Source: Bordetella parapertussis (GTDB lineage Bacteria > Pseudomonadota > Gammaproteobacteria > Burkholderiales > Burkholderiaceae_C). Taken from it: DNA of 10,707 bases. Of the stretch, positions 1-7,926 are shown one piece after another; position 1 is the first letter of the stretch; each line of letters opens with the position of its first letter. The position numbers and the translations under genes are program-made. The stretch lies in assembly GCA_945888535.1 (NCBI GenBank), contig CAMDAN010000083.1, positions 1 through 10,707 of the forward strand, in the 5' to 3' direction. The notes under the pieces were generated by a model that searched no databases, was not told the DNA's origin, and saw nothing but the letters and a program-made list of their open reading frames with translations.

Positions 1-2405
1 TTATTGCACAGCATACGCAGGCTGGCGCAACACCAGAAAAAACCGATGGCATCAGCATCAAGCTGAGCGCTTTGCACCCGCGTTACGACGACGCGCAAAG
101 CCAGCGCGTGATGCGGGAGTTGGTGCCGCGCGTTGAAAGCCTGTGCGAGATGGCGGCGCAGGCCAACATTAACCTCACCATTGACGCAGAAGAAGTCGAC
201 CGGTTGGAGTTGTCCCTTGAAGTGTTTGAAGCCTTAGTGGCTTGGGTTGCAAAGCACCACCCAGAGTGGCGCGGCCTGGGTTTGGCAATGCAAGCCTACC
301 AAACGCGGGCACTGGAATTGATCGACCATGTTGCACAGCTTGGGCGCACCTACCGCTTGCGCTTGATGTGCCGCTTGGTCAAAGGCGCGTATTGGGATGC
401 AGAGATCAAACGCGCCCAAGAACTTGGGTTGACGCATTACCCCGTATTCACCCACAAGCACCACACCGACGTGTCTTACTTGGCCTGTGCTCGTGCGCTT
501 TTGGCGGCAAGCGATGTGATTTTTCCGCAATTCGCGACCCACAACGCTGCGACCATCGCAGCCCTTTTGCAGATGGGTGCAAAAAGTGCAGCGCCGTTTG
601 AGTTGCAACGCTTGCATGGCATGGGTGAAGGCGTTTACCGCGAGGTGCTGAAGAATCCTCTGGTGGGGTGCCGCGTGTATGCGCCGGTGGGTGCCCACAA
701 AGACTTGCTGGCCTATCTGGTTCGGCGCTTGTTAGAGAACGGGGCCAACTCTTCGTTTGTGCACCAATTGGCTGACGAATCCGTGGGGATGGCAGAGTTA
801 TTGATTTCACCCCTGCGCCTCGAACCCCACCCCTCGCTGCCTTTGCCAGACAACGTGTTTGGCGCTAACGCAGGGGGCAGGCTTAACAGCGCGGGCCTCG
901 ACCTCACGGTACCCAGCATGACAGCGCCGCTTTGGGCCGCATTCGAATCTCAAACAGTGCCCCACGTTGCGCTGACCGAGCCCACCCACTTGGGCCCTGC
1001 TTTTGCCGCTGCCAAGCAGATCTTTCCTGCTTGGAACCGCCTCGGTGCATTGGAGCGCTCACGCATCCTCCAAGCCGCTGCTGACCAACTCCAAACGCAA
1101 ACGCCCGCTGCCTGCGCACTCTTGGTTAAAGAGGCTTTTAAAACCTGGGGCGATGCAATTGCCGAAGTGCGCGAGGCGGTGGATTTTTTGCGCTACTACG
1201 CCCTAGAAGCCGAGCGCATCATGCAACCCATGGCGATGCCGCAAGCGTTTGGGTCTGCGTTTTCTTCTGGCTGCGCCTCGGGCATCTCCACTTTAGGCAT
1301 TACCGGAGAAACCAATACCCTGAGCCTGACCGGGCGCGGGGTGTGGGTGTGTATCAGTCCGTGGAACTTTCCGCTGGCTATTTTTATGGGTCAAGTCGCC
1401 GCGGCATTAGCCACAGGCAACACCGTTCTAGCTAAACCTGCTGAACAAACGCCCGGCGTTGCTGCTTTTGCGGTGCAACTGCTTTACGCCGCGGGCGTTC
1501 CCCAAGACGCCTTGCAACTCCTGCATGGGCCGGGAGAAACGATTGGCGCTGCGCTGGTCGCCCAGCCTGGCGTGGCGGGCGTCGTATTTACCGGCTCCAC
1601 CCAAGTAGCAAAAATGATTAGTCGCGCACTCGCTGCCAAAGACGGGCCCATCGTCCCTTTGATTGCGGAAACCGGCGGGATCAACGCCATGCTGGTGGAC
1701 TCCAGCGCTTTGCCAGAGCAAGTGGTGGACGCGGTGGTAGTAAGTGCGTTTCGCTCGGCGGGTCAGCGTTGCTCGGCGCTGCGTTTATTGTGTGTACACG
1801 AAGACATTGCCGATACCGTGATTGAGATGCTTCAAGGTGCGGCCCAAGAGCTTCACGCTGGCAACCCAGCAGAACTCGCTACAGACCTTGGGCCGGTCAT
1901 TGACGCCGAGGCCTTTGCCAACATTCACGCCCACATTGCCCGATTGCAGGCGAACCACACTCCCCTAATTACACCACCCACATCCAAGCCCGGGGCCGAG
2001 GTCGGCTTTCCTTATTTGATAGCACCCTACGCCTTTGAAGTCAAGAACATCGCCGATGTCAACGCGGAGATTTTTGGCCCCGTTTTACAAATCGTGCGCT
2101 GGCGCGGTGAACCTTTGGCGGTGGTGGAGCAAATCAACGCGCTGGGCTTTGGCCTCACCCTTGGAATCCAAACCCGCATTGACAGCCGCGCCCAAGCGCT
2201 TGCCAACGCAGCCCATATCGGCAACGTGTATATCAATCGCAACATGATTGGCGCAGTCGTCGGGGTTCAAGCGTTTGGTGGCGAAGGCCAGAGCGGCACC
2301 GGCCCCAAAGCGGGCGGCCCCCACTACCTTTATCGCTTTTGCGCTGAACGCACCTTGACGGTCAACACTACGGCTGCCGGAGGCAACGTGGCGTTGATGG
2401 CGTAA
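1..2405 (+). CDS. putA: PutA, bifunctional proline dehydrogenase / P5C dehydrogenase (5' end outside window)
   Basis: Oxidises proline to glutamate in two steps: an FAD-dependent proline dehydrogenase makes P5C, and an NAD-dependent aldehyde dehydrogenase oxidises the resulting semialdehyde. The frame is open from base 3, so the TTG at 72 is internal; 800 residues are visible. Proline dehydrogenase part: SIKLSALHPRY (lysine at residue 20), TIDAEE, RLVKGAYWD, FATHN, YAPVG and LVRRLLENGAN, which carries the substrate-binding arginine pair. Aldehyde dehydrogenase part: ISPWNFPLAIF, the cofactor-binding FTGST segment, ETGG with the conserved glutamate, and GQRCSA with the catalytic cysteine codon at 1770-1772. 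The protein stops just after the conserved TAAGGN segment. This suggests the minimal PutA form without the extra C-terminal domain found in E. coli PutA. Whether an N-terminal DNA-binding ribbon-helix-helix exists cannot be seen. A Ser/Gly-rich loop at about 1237-1311 seems longer than usual. Family assignment is very secure. Confidence 0.96.
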   Translation, partial: IAQHTQAGATPEKTDGISIKLSALHPRYDDAQSQRVMRELVPRVESLCEMAAQANINLTIDAEEVDRLELSLEVFEALVAWVAKHHPEWRGLGLAMQAYQTRALELIDHVAQLGRTYRLRLMCRLVKGAYWDAEIKRAQELGLTHYPVFTHKHHTDVSYLACARALLAASDVIFPQFATHNAATIAALLQMGAKSAAPFELQRLHGMGEGVYREVLKNPLVGCRVYAPVGAHKDLLAYLVRRLLENGANSSFVHQLADESVGMAELLISPLRLEPHPSLPLPDNVFGANAGGRLNSAGLDLTVPSMTAPLWAAFESQTVPHVALTEPTHLGPAFAAAKQIFPAWNRLGALERSRILQAAADQLQTQTPAACALLVKEAFKTWGDAIAEVREAVDFLRYYALEAERIMQPMAMPQAFGSAFSSGCASGISTLGITGETNTLSLTGRGVWVCISPWNFPLAIFMGQVAAALATGNTVLAKPAEQTPGVAAFAVQLLYAAGVPQDALQLLHGPGETIGAALVAQPGVAGVVFTGSTQVAKMISRALAAKDGPIVPLIAETGGINAMLVDSSALPEQVVDAVVVSAFRSAGQRCSALRLLCVHEDIADTVIEMLQGAAQELHAGNPAELATDLGPVIDAEAFANIHAHIARLQANHTPLITPPTSKPGAEVGFPYLIAPYAFEVKNIADVNAEIFGPVLQIVRWRGEPLAVVEQINALGFGLTLGIQTRIDSRAQALANAAHIGNVYINRNMIGAVVGVQAFGGEGQSGTGPKAGGPHYLYRFCAERTLTVNTTAAGGNVALMA

Positions 2406-2406
2406 A

Positions 2407-2425
2407 GATTAGAGATTAGAGATTA
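2407..2425. repeat. Short 7-bp tandem repeat between putA and the acidic gene
   Basis: The unit GATTAGA occurs twice in full (2407-2413, 2414-2420), followed by GATTA (2421-2425). It begins just after the putA stop. Its last three bases are the reverse complement of the minus-strand gene's TAA stop. No hairpin with a U-tract is visible, so it is not an obvious terminator. It may simply be slippage-generated spacer. Confidence 0.7.
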
Positions 2426-2917
2426 AAAATCGATTTCGAGCGGCGTCGGCAGCTTGTCATCCAAGTACAAGCTGTACTCATCCCACACGCCTTCACCGTA
2501 ATGCTTGTCGCACAGGGCTTCAATATCGCCCAGGGTGATGAAAAGGGTACTGAACATGACGTCGTAGAAAAACGGTTGTTCCGTTCCTGCGGCCTCGTCT
2601 ACCTCCAGATGAAAGCCGTGGACCCACACACGCTTACCGGCGTATCGGGCTTCAAACGCCGCCTTGCGCTTTTGGTACTCGGCCTCTTCGTATTCGTCTT
2701 CCGACAAACGGCGCAGGTGGTAGGCGTTTCCGTGCAAAGGGTGGGCGGGGTCCAACTGCATGTCAATCATGTGCCACTCGCCCGACATTTGGTTGGCCAC
2801 ATTGGCCAATTGCTCCGGCGTGATATCGCCTTCCCAGTGCACCACGTCGATACAGTTCGATTCGCCGACTTCACCATCCCAGATACTGGCGCTGTGGCGC
2901 ATCGTTTTTGTGTGCAT
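2423..2917 (-). CDS. Acidic hypothetical protein, 164 aa
   Basis: I do not recognise this family and assign no function. The start at 2917 (protein begins MHTKTMRHS) is chosen because AGGGAG lies 6 bases upstream. The open frame extends back to 3172, but that would overlap the betC coding region and adds 85 residues of low-complexity appearance. The protein is strongly acidic: about 32 Asp/Glu against 12 Lys/Arg by hand count. It is rich in Trp, Tyr, Phe and His, with no signal peptide, membrane segment or known catalytic motif. A central charged helix-like stretch (around residues 72-95, EDEYEEAEYQKRKAAFEAR) is followed by a more hydrophobic part (FFYDVMFSTLFITLGDIEAL). It is probably a soluble cytoplasmic protein. 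It is convergent with putA (17-base gap) and divergent from betC. A real gene is supported by the good ribosome site, the tidy fit between neighbours and plausible protein composition. Confidence 0.8.
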   Translation of the reverse strand: MHTKTMRHSASIWDGEVGESNCIDVVHWEGDITPEQLANVANQMSGEWHMIDMQLDPAHPLHGNAYHLRRLSEDEYEEAEYQKRKAAFEARYAGKRVWVHGFHLEVDEAAGTEQPFFYDVMFSTLFITLGDIEALCDKHYGEGVWDEYSLYLDDKLPTPLEIDF

Positions 2918-3070
2918 TGCGGTCTCCCTTTTGGCTTGGATTAAAACTCCTACCAGTCTACCCCCGACGCAAGCCCGACATTGAGAGTCGCAATGCGAGA
3001 ACCGCAAGGCCTTTTCATCCCCAATATTTGTTAACCTGTCAGCTTTCCTAAACACCTTCGCAAAAAGTCT
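2918..3070. promoter_or_regulatory. Divergent intergenic region between the acidic gene and betC
   Basis: These 153 bases must hold the start signals for both flanking genes unless the acidic gene is read from inside betC. I could not find a convincing -35/-10 pair on either strand. An 11-base perfect inverted repeat (TCGCAATGCGA, 2988-2998) lies roughly in the middle, and a GTTAAC palindrome sits at 3030-3035. Either could be an operator half-site, but both are short enough to occur by chance. No strong Shine-Dalgarno precedes the betC ATG. I see no riboswitch-like structure. Confidence 0.4.
2924..2930 (-). promoter_or_regulatory. Ribosome binding site for the acidic gene
   Basis: Read on the minus strand this is AAGGGAG, with 6 bases between it and the ATG at 2917. 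It decides the start of the acidic protein against the longer open frame reaching into betC. Confidence 0.75.
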
Positions 3071-4597
3071 ATGCCCTCCAAACGCCCGCACATTTTGTTC
3101 ATCATGGCCGACCAAATGGCGGCCCCCCTTTTGCCCATTTACAACCCAAAGTCGGTGGTGAAGATGCCCCATTTGTCTGGGCTGGCGGCCACTGGGGTCA
3201 CGTTTGATTCAGCCTATTGCAACAGCCCTTTGTGTGCGCCCTCGCGGTTTAGCTTGGTCAGCGGTCAGTTGCCCTCAAAAATCGGAGGCTTTGACAATGC
3301 AGCCGATTTTGCCGCGGACGTTCCCACCTACGCCCACTACCTTCGCAACCTGGGCTACCGCACTGCGTTGTCTGGAAAAATGCATTTTTGTGGCCCAGAC
3401 CAATTACACGGCTATGAAGAGCGGCTCACGAGCGATATTTACCCTGCAGACTACGGCTGGGCCGTGAACTGGGACGAACTCGAGGTGCGCCCCAGCTGGT
3501 ACCACAACATGGCTTCTGTGATCCTAGCGGGCCCCTCGGTTCGGACCAACCAGCTCGATTTTGACGAAGAAGTCGTTTTCAAAGCCCGGCAATACCTGTA
3601 CGACCACGTTCGCAACACGCCCGAACAACCGTTTTGCCTGACTGTGTCAATGACACACCCCCACGACCCCTACACCATTCCCGCTGAATTTTGGAACCTG
3701 TACCAAGACAGCGACATTCCCATGCCCCGCAACCCCATCGCGCAGGCGGCGCAAGACGCGCACTCCAAGCGCTTGCTCAAAGTGATTGATCTGTGGGACA
3801 AGCCCGTAAGCGAAGAAGCCATTCGCCGCGCTCGCCGCGCTTACTTCGGATCTTGCAGCTATGTTGACGCCAAGATTGGCGAGATTCTTAAAACCTTGGA
3901 CGACTGTGGGCTGCGCGAGGACACCATTATCGTGTTCTCTGGCGACCACGGCGACATGCTGGGCGATCGTGGGCTTTGGTACAAGATGCACTGGTTTGAA
4001 ATGGCGGCCCGAGTTCCTTTGGTGGTCTGCGCCCCCGGACGTTTTTCTCCGCACAAGGTGTCGCAAAGCGTCTCCACCATCGATCTTTTACCCACGTTGG
4101 TTGAACTCGCCGGCGGCACAGTTGACTCCCAGCTGCATTTAGATGGCCGCTCGTTGGTGGCGCACCTTCAAGGCCTACCAAACAATCCAGGACACGACGA
4201 AGTCGTTGGCGAATACATGGCCGAAGGCACCAAAACGCCGCTGGTGATGATCCGGCGCGGACCGTGGAAGTTCATTTACGGACAAGACGACGTCTGCATG
4301 CTGTTTAACTTAGACCAAGATCCCGACGAGTTAAACAACCTTGCAGAACAAGCAACCCACCAAGACACTGCGCGCGCTTTTCACCAAGAGGTTGCCAAGC
4401 GCTGGGATCTCCCCGTCCTACACGCCCAAGTCTTAGCCAGCCAACGCCGACGTCGCTTGGTTGGCAAAGCCCTGGCCAAAGGCAAGCTCACCTCCTGGGA
4501 CCACCAACCCCACGTCGATGCCAGCCAACAGTACATGCGCAACCACATCGACCTTGATGACTTGGAGCGCAGGGCGCGGTTTCCGGTGGTGACTTAA
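3071..4597 (+). CDS. betC: Choline-sulfatase
   Basis: Hydrolyses choline-O-sulfate to choline and sulfate in the cytoplasm, supplying choline for glycine betaine synthesis and freeing sulfate. The 508-residue length is normal for the family. Seen in sequence: the sulfatase N-terminus with metal-ligand Asp14-Gln15; the formylglycine motif C55-A-P-S-R59, whose Cys is converted to the catalytic residue; G102-K-M-H105; THPHDPY (195-201); and SGDHGDMLGDRG (290-301) with metal/active-site Asp292 and His293, followed by Lys305. The C-terminus carries the choline-sulfatase-specific tail (SWDHQP, then QYMRNHIDLDDLERR), which separates it from arylsulfatases. There is no signal peptide, as expected for cytoplasmic BetC. 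The usual partners betA, betB, betI and a choline-sulfate transporter are absent from this window. The ATG start gives the standard BetC N-terminus, although its ribosome site is weak. Confidence 0.94.
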   Translation: MPSKRPHILFIMADQMAAPLLPIYNPKSVVKMPHLSGLAATGVTFDSAYCNSPLCAPSRFSLVSGQLPSKIGGFDNAADFAADVPTYAHYLRNLGYRTALSGKMHFCGPDQLHGYEERLTSDIYPADYGWAVNWDELEVRPSWYHNMASVILAGPSVRTNQLDFDEEVVFKARQYLYDHVRNTPEQPFCLTVSMTHPHDPYTIPAEFWNLYQDSDIPMPRNPIAQAAQDAHSKRLLKVIDLWDKPVSEEAIRRARRAYFGSCSYVDAKIGEILKTLDDCGLREDTIIVFSGDHGDMLGDRGLWYKMHWFEMAARVPLVVCAPGRFSPHKVSQSVSTIDLLPTLVELAGGTVDSQLHLDGRSLVAHLQGLPNNPGHDEVVGEYMAEGTKTPLVMIRRGPWKFIYGQDDVCMLFNLDQDPDELNNLAEQATHQDTARAFHQEVAKRWDLPVLHAQVLASQRRRRLVGKALAKGKLTSWDHQPHVDASQQYMRNHIDLDDLERRARFPVVT

Positions 4598-4695
4598 ATA
4601 CTTTGTCCAATAAACCGAGGGGGGTTTTGGAATAGACTAACCTGCCCGGAAGAGTTTGGGCATCCGCAACTAGTTCATAAGTCATATTCAATTCA
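4598..4695. other. Intergenic spacer before the LPS cluster, weak hairpin
   Basis: These 98 bases separate betC from the first glycosyltransferase. AAACC (4612-4616) and GGTTT (4623-4627) could form a 5-bp stem with a 6-base loop followed by one more T, too weak to call a terminator. The promoter of the LPS gene run probably lies here, but no -35/-10 pair is convincing. No good Shine-Dalgarno precedes the ATG at 4696; an in-frame TAA at 4678 rules out a longer start. Confidence 0.4.
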
Positions 4696-5466
4696 ATGCC
4701 CCTGATTTCCGTATACATCATTGCTTTCAACGAAGTAGAAAAAGTACGCACTTCGATTGAAAGCGTGCGCTGGGCCGATGAAATTATCGTTGTGGACTCT
4801 TGGAGCACCGACGGAACGGCTGCATTGGCTACCGAACTGGGGGCAAAAGTTGTACAAGTCAAATTCCAAGGATTTGGCGACCTGCGCAACCAAGCCATTG
4901 CCGCCTGCGCCCACCCTTGGATTTTCAGCCTAGACGCCGACGAGCGCTGTACGCCAGAAGCTGCCCAAGAAATTCGCCTCATTACCCAAGACCCAAACGC
5001 GCTTGACGCATACCAAACGCCCAGGCGTAACTTCTTCATGGGCCGCTGGATCCGTCATTCCGGCTGGTACCCCAACTACCGCCAGCCCCAGCTTTTTCGT
5101 AAAGGTTTGATGTCCTACGACCTCAAACCCGTTCATGAAGGCTATGTTTTACACAGCACCAAGCCTTTAGGCCATATGCGAGCCGCCATTTGGCAATTTC
5201 CATTTAAAAACTTGGCCGAGGTAATGCACAAGGCCAACCGATACTCTTCCTTAGGCGCGGAGAAAATCCAGCATAAAAAAATCACCATGGGCTCCGCCTT
5301 ACTCCACGGAACCTGGTCATTTTTGAAACACTACTTCTTTAAACGGGGGTTTTTGGACGGATGGGCTGGTTTTATGATTGCCCTGGGAAATTTTGAAGGT
5401 ACTTTTTACCGCTACGCTAAGGCGCTTGAAATTCAAAAGGGCGATGAATGGCGACCTCCAACATGA
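4696..5466 (+). CDS. Family 2 glycosyltransferase, WaaE/KdtX-like LPS core enzyme
   Basis: Probably adds a sugar from a nucleotide donor to the inner-core region of LPS on the cytoplasmic side of the inner membrane. Seen: the GT-A N-terminus (SVYIIAFNE, 5-13), donor-site VVDSWSTDGT (32-41), the metal-binding LDADE (79-83), and VHE (146-148), typical of the WaaE/KdtX subgroup. The C-terminal part (KRGFLDGWAGF, then GNFEGTFYRYAKA) is also characteristic of these LPS enzymes. The 256-residue length fits the family. In characterised members (family knowledge) the enzyme transfers glucose to a core heptose; the exact sugar here cannot be read from sequence. It is the first gene of the tight plus-strand run and overlaps msbA by 19 bases. 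Base composition is intermediate between betC and the downstream genes. Confidence 0.88.
   Translation: MPLISVYIIAFNEVEKVRTSIESVRWADEIIVVDSWSTDGTAALATELGAKVVQVKFQGFGDLRNQAIAACAHPWIFSLDADERCTPEAAQEIRLITQDPNALDAYQTPRRNFFMGRWIRHSGWYPNYRQPQLFRKGLMSYDLKPVHEGYVLHSTKPLGHMRAAIWQFPFKNLAEVMHKANRYSSLGAEKIQHKKITMGSALLHGTWSFLKHYFFKRGFLDGWAGFMIALGNFEGTFYRYAKALEIQKGDEWRPPT
5435..5441 (+). promoter_or_regulatory. Ribosome binding site for msbA inside the upstream glycosyltransferase gene
   Basis: AAAAGGG with 6 bases before the ATG at 5448. It supports that start over the in-frame ATG at 5463, and so supports the 19-base overlap with the preceding gene. Confidence 0.65.
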
Positions 5467-7208
5467 CCCCAAATATACGCACGTCAAACCGTGCTCTGTA
5501 CTTGCGGTTATTGAAGTACCTTCAACCTCACTGGAAGGTTTTTGGTACAGCAGTTTTTTGTATGGCTGCAACGGCTGCAACTGAGCCCGCATTTCCAGCG
5601 ATCATGAAGTATCTGCTGGACAATGGTTTTCAAACCAAAGATCCGAAAATGGTTTGGCTTATTCCGATCAGTATCGTTTGCCTTTTTCTGATTCGCAGCA
5701 TTTTTGTTTTTTGCACTGGCTACTTGATGATGTGGCTATCTAGTCGTTTGGTGACTGATTTAAGGCGCGACCTTTTTGCCAAATTGATTGTCCTTCCTTC
5801 AAGCTATTTTGAAGGCCAGTCCGCCGGGAAATTAATTTCTCAGTTAGTTTATGACGTCAGTAACGTGACAGATGCTGCCACCAATGCATTGATTTCAACA
5901 GTCCGCGAATCACTGACCGCTATCGCGCTTATTGGGTACTTACTTTATTTGGATTGGAAGTTAACCCTCATCACGCTTGCAATTGCACCAATCATTGCTT
6001 TGACGGTAAGCGCGTTCAGCAAAAGGATGCGTTCTGCAAGCCACCTAAGCTTGAATGCTATGCGCTTAATTTCGCATGCCATTGAGGAAACAGTTTCAGC
6101 ACAAAAAGTTGTTAAAATTTTTAGTGGGCAGAAACAACAAATTCAACGATTTTTTGATGCCTCGGAGCAATTTAGAAGGGCGCAGATGCGAGAGGCTGTT
6201 CCTTCATCGGCGGTTACACCGATTACCCACATTGCTGCTTCTTTTGCGATCGCAGTAATCACTTACTTGGCATTAAGTCAATCGACGGGGCAAGCAGGTT
6301 CTTCAGCTGGTGGCTTTGTTTCCTTTATCACTGCAATGCTGTTATTGATTGCGCCCATTAAACAGCTCACAAGCGTGAGCACAACGATTCAACGCGGCCT
6401 CGCAGCAGCCGAAAGTATTTTTTCTCTATTGGACACAGTACCAGAACTTGACAATGGGCGAACACACATCAGCCGGTTACAAGGTGCCATCCGGTTTGAA
6501 GCCGTTAGCTTTAAATATGCAGAGACAACACGTTTTGCTTTAGACAACATCACACTTAACTTCCCGGCTGGGCAAACGATTGCTCTTGTGGGAGGCTCTG
6601 GCGGAGGGAAGTCGACACTCGGTTCTCTCATACCAAGGTTTTACAATATTAGCTCTGGTCAAATATTATTGGACGAGATAAATATTGCTGATATTTCCTT
6701 GGTGGACCTGCGTGAAAACATTGCTCTGGTAAGTCAAGATGTCGTTTTATTCAACGACTCCATCGCCTCTAACATTGCTTACGGTGCTCTATCCACCCGG
6801 TCATTCAAAGAAATTGAAGATGCCGCAAAAGCTGCAAACGCTTTCGACTTTATCCAACTCCTACCTCAAGGGTTTGATACGCACGTAGGAGAAAATGGAG
6901 CAAAGTTATCTGGCGGCCAACGACAACGCATTGCGATTGCTAGGGCTATTTTGAAAGATGCGCCGATTCTCATTTTGGATGAAGCGACCTCTGCTTTAGA
7001 CAATGATTCAGAGCGACAAGTTCAGGCAGCACTATCAAGATTAATGCAGGGTCGAACCACTCTTGTTATCGCTCATCGATTAAGCACCATTGAAAATGCG
7101 GATCAAATCGTGGTTTTACATGAGGGGCGTATTGTCGAGTTCGGCACCCATACTGAACTCCTCTCTAAGTCTGGCTATTATGCAAATCTCATAAAGCTTC
7201 AAATATGA
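5448..7208 (+). CDS. msbA: MsbA-type lipid A-core flippase (ABC transporter with fused ATPase)
   Basis: A half-transporter that dimerises in the inner membrane and uses ATP to flip lipid A-core from the cytoplasmic to the periplasmic leaflet. Its 586 residues match the usual MsbA length. The membrane domain (about 20-330) contains six hydrophobic segments, for example around 32-50, 69-98, 153-190 and 258-305. The nucleotide-binding domain (about 345-586) has an aromatic A-loop Tyr357, Walker A 382-390 (GGSGGGKST, with Gly where Ser is more common in this family, still fitting GxxGxGK[ST]), Q-loop Gln430, signature LSGGQ 487-491, Walker B ILILDE 507-512 and H-loop His543. All catalytic elements are intact. 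Location within an LPS core cluster supports MsbA over a drug or peptide exporter. Composition is AT-rich compared with betC, which is unusual for an essential housekeeping gene. Its TGA stop overlaps the next ATG. Confidence 0.92.
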   Translation: MATSNMTPNIRTSNRALYLRLLKYLQPHWKVFGTAVFCMAATAATEPAFPAIMKYLLDNGFQTKDPKMVWLIPISIVCLFLIRSIFVFCTGYLMMWLSSRLVTDLRRDLFAKLIVLPSSYFEGQSAGKLISQLVYDVSNVTDAATNALISTVRESLTAIALIGYLLYLDWKLTLITLAIAPIIALTVSAFSKRMRSASHLSLNAMRLISHAIEETVSAQKVVKIFSGQKQQIQRFFDASEQFRRAQMREAVPSSAVTPITHIAASFAIAVITYLALSQSTGQAGSSAGGFVSFITAMLLLIAPIKQLTSVSTTIQRGLAAAESIFSLLDTVPELDNGRTHISRLQGAIRFEAVSFKYAETTRFALDNITLNFPAGQTIALVGGSGGGKSTLGSLIPRFYNISSGQILLDEINIADISLVDLRENIALVSQDVVLFNDSIASNIAYGALSTRSFKEIEDAAKAANAFDFIQLLPQGFDTHVGENGAKLSGGQRQRIAIARAILKDAPILILDEATSALDNDSERQVQAALSRLMQGRTTLVIAHRLSTIENADQIVVLHEGRIVEFGTHTELLSKSGYYANLIKLQI

Positions 7209-7924
7209 AGATTCCAATACTGATGTACCACCAAATTGATGCACCACCGCCCCGTGGAACACCATTGCGGGGTTTGATCGTTTCACCTCAGGCATTTCGC
7301 CGCCAAATGCAACTCCTTAAGTGGATGGGTTACACCGGTCTTTCTATGCGCAATTTGGAGCCCTACCTTTGTGGAGAACGGCAAGGGAAAGTTGTTGGCA
7401 TTACCTTTGATGATGGATACCAAAACAATCTGCAGTACGCACTTCCGACTTTAAAAAAGATGGGCTTCTCAGCAACTTGCTATGCTGTGAGCAGCATGCT
7501 AGGAGGCCAAAATAGCTGGGATTTAGGCATAGGGGTTGCACAGAAACCTTTGATGTCAAAAGAGAATTTTTTAGAATGGTTAGCAGCTGGGATGGATGTT
7601 GGCTCACACACGAGAACACACGCTGATCTGACAGCAATTAGTTTTCCATCTTTAGTGGAAGAGATACAAGGATCCAAAATTGAATTGGAGTCAGATCTAG
7701 GCTGCGAAGTAAGACATTTTTGTTATCCCTATGGCCGCTTTAATGATACGAGCCTAGATCAGGCAAGAAGTGCTGGCTATGTAACTGCAACTACAACACA
7801 GCGCGGGAGAGTTCATGTGGGAACAGACGCCCTAAAACTAAAGAGAATCATGGTCCCTAAAGCTACTACGCTCCCTTTGTTTTGGATGAAGACTGCTACC
7901 GCTTACGAAGACAAACGCGGATAA
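7205..7924 (+). CDS. Polysaccharide deacetylase (NodB-homology, carbohydrate esterase 4 type)
   Basis: Likely removes an N- or O-acetyl group from a sugar of the LPS or another envelope glycan. The fold motifs are intact: N-terminal PILMYHQI (4-11), motif 1 TFDDGY (67-72) with catalytic base and metal Asp69/Asp70, motif 2 SHTRTH (134-139) supplying the two zinc-binding histidines, and FCYPYGRF (172-179) as motif 3. Length 239 is a bare catalytic domain. There is no signal peptide, so it probably acts in the cytoplasm on a nucleotide sugar, a lipid-linked sugar or nascent core rather than on peptidoglycan. It starts inside the msbA stop (ATGA overlap), which suggests translational coupling. 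Substrate is unknown; placing it in LPS synthesis is inference from context. Confidence 0.87.
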   Translation: MKIPILMYHQIDAPPPRGTPLRGLIVSPQAFRRQMQLLKWMGYTGLSMRNLEPYLCGERQGKVVGITFDDGYQNNLQYALPTLKKMGFSATCYAVSSMLGGQNSWDLGIGVAQKPLMSKENFLEWLAAGMDVGSHTRTHADLTAISFPSLVEEIQGSKIELESDLGCEVRHFCYPYGRFNDTSLDQARSAGYVTATTTQRGRVHVGTDALKLKRIMVPKATTLPLFWMKTATAYEDKRG

Positions 7925-7926
7925 AA

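Noticed and set aside
72..74. TTG at 72 as the start of the PutA reading frame
   Set aside because: The frame is open to the window edge and the upstream residues contain the conserved GISIKLSA segment of proline dehydrogenase, so the gene begins outside the window.
234..698. Minus-strand open frame of 154 residues opposite putA (and similar frames opposite betC and msbA)
   Set aside because: They lie fully within well-supported genes, have no recognisable motifs or ribosome sites, and result from GC-rich codon bias on the opposite strand.
2407..2425. CRISPR or attachment-site meaning of the GATTAGA repeats
   Set aside because: The unit is 7 bases with fewer than three copies and no spacers; no integrase, tRNA or element boundary is nearby.
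2918..3172. Longer N-terminus of the acidic protein, extending the minus-strand frame to 3172
   Set aside because: It overlaps the start of betC, lacks a clear ribosome site, and its residues look like antisense translation; AGGGAG before 2917 gives a better start.
4612..4628. Rho-independent terminator after betC
   Set aside because: The stem is only 5 bp with two G-C pairs, and the T-run of four mostly lies within the stem.
7882..7926. Upstream ATG for the methyltransferase at 7882
   Set aside because: It would overlap the deacetylase by 43 bases and adds residues (MDEDCYRLRRQTRIK) with no family meaning; the start at 7927 lies 2 bases after the preceding stop.
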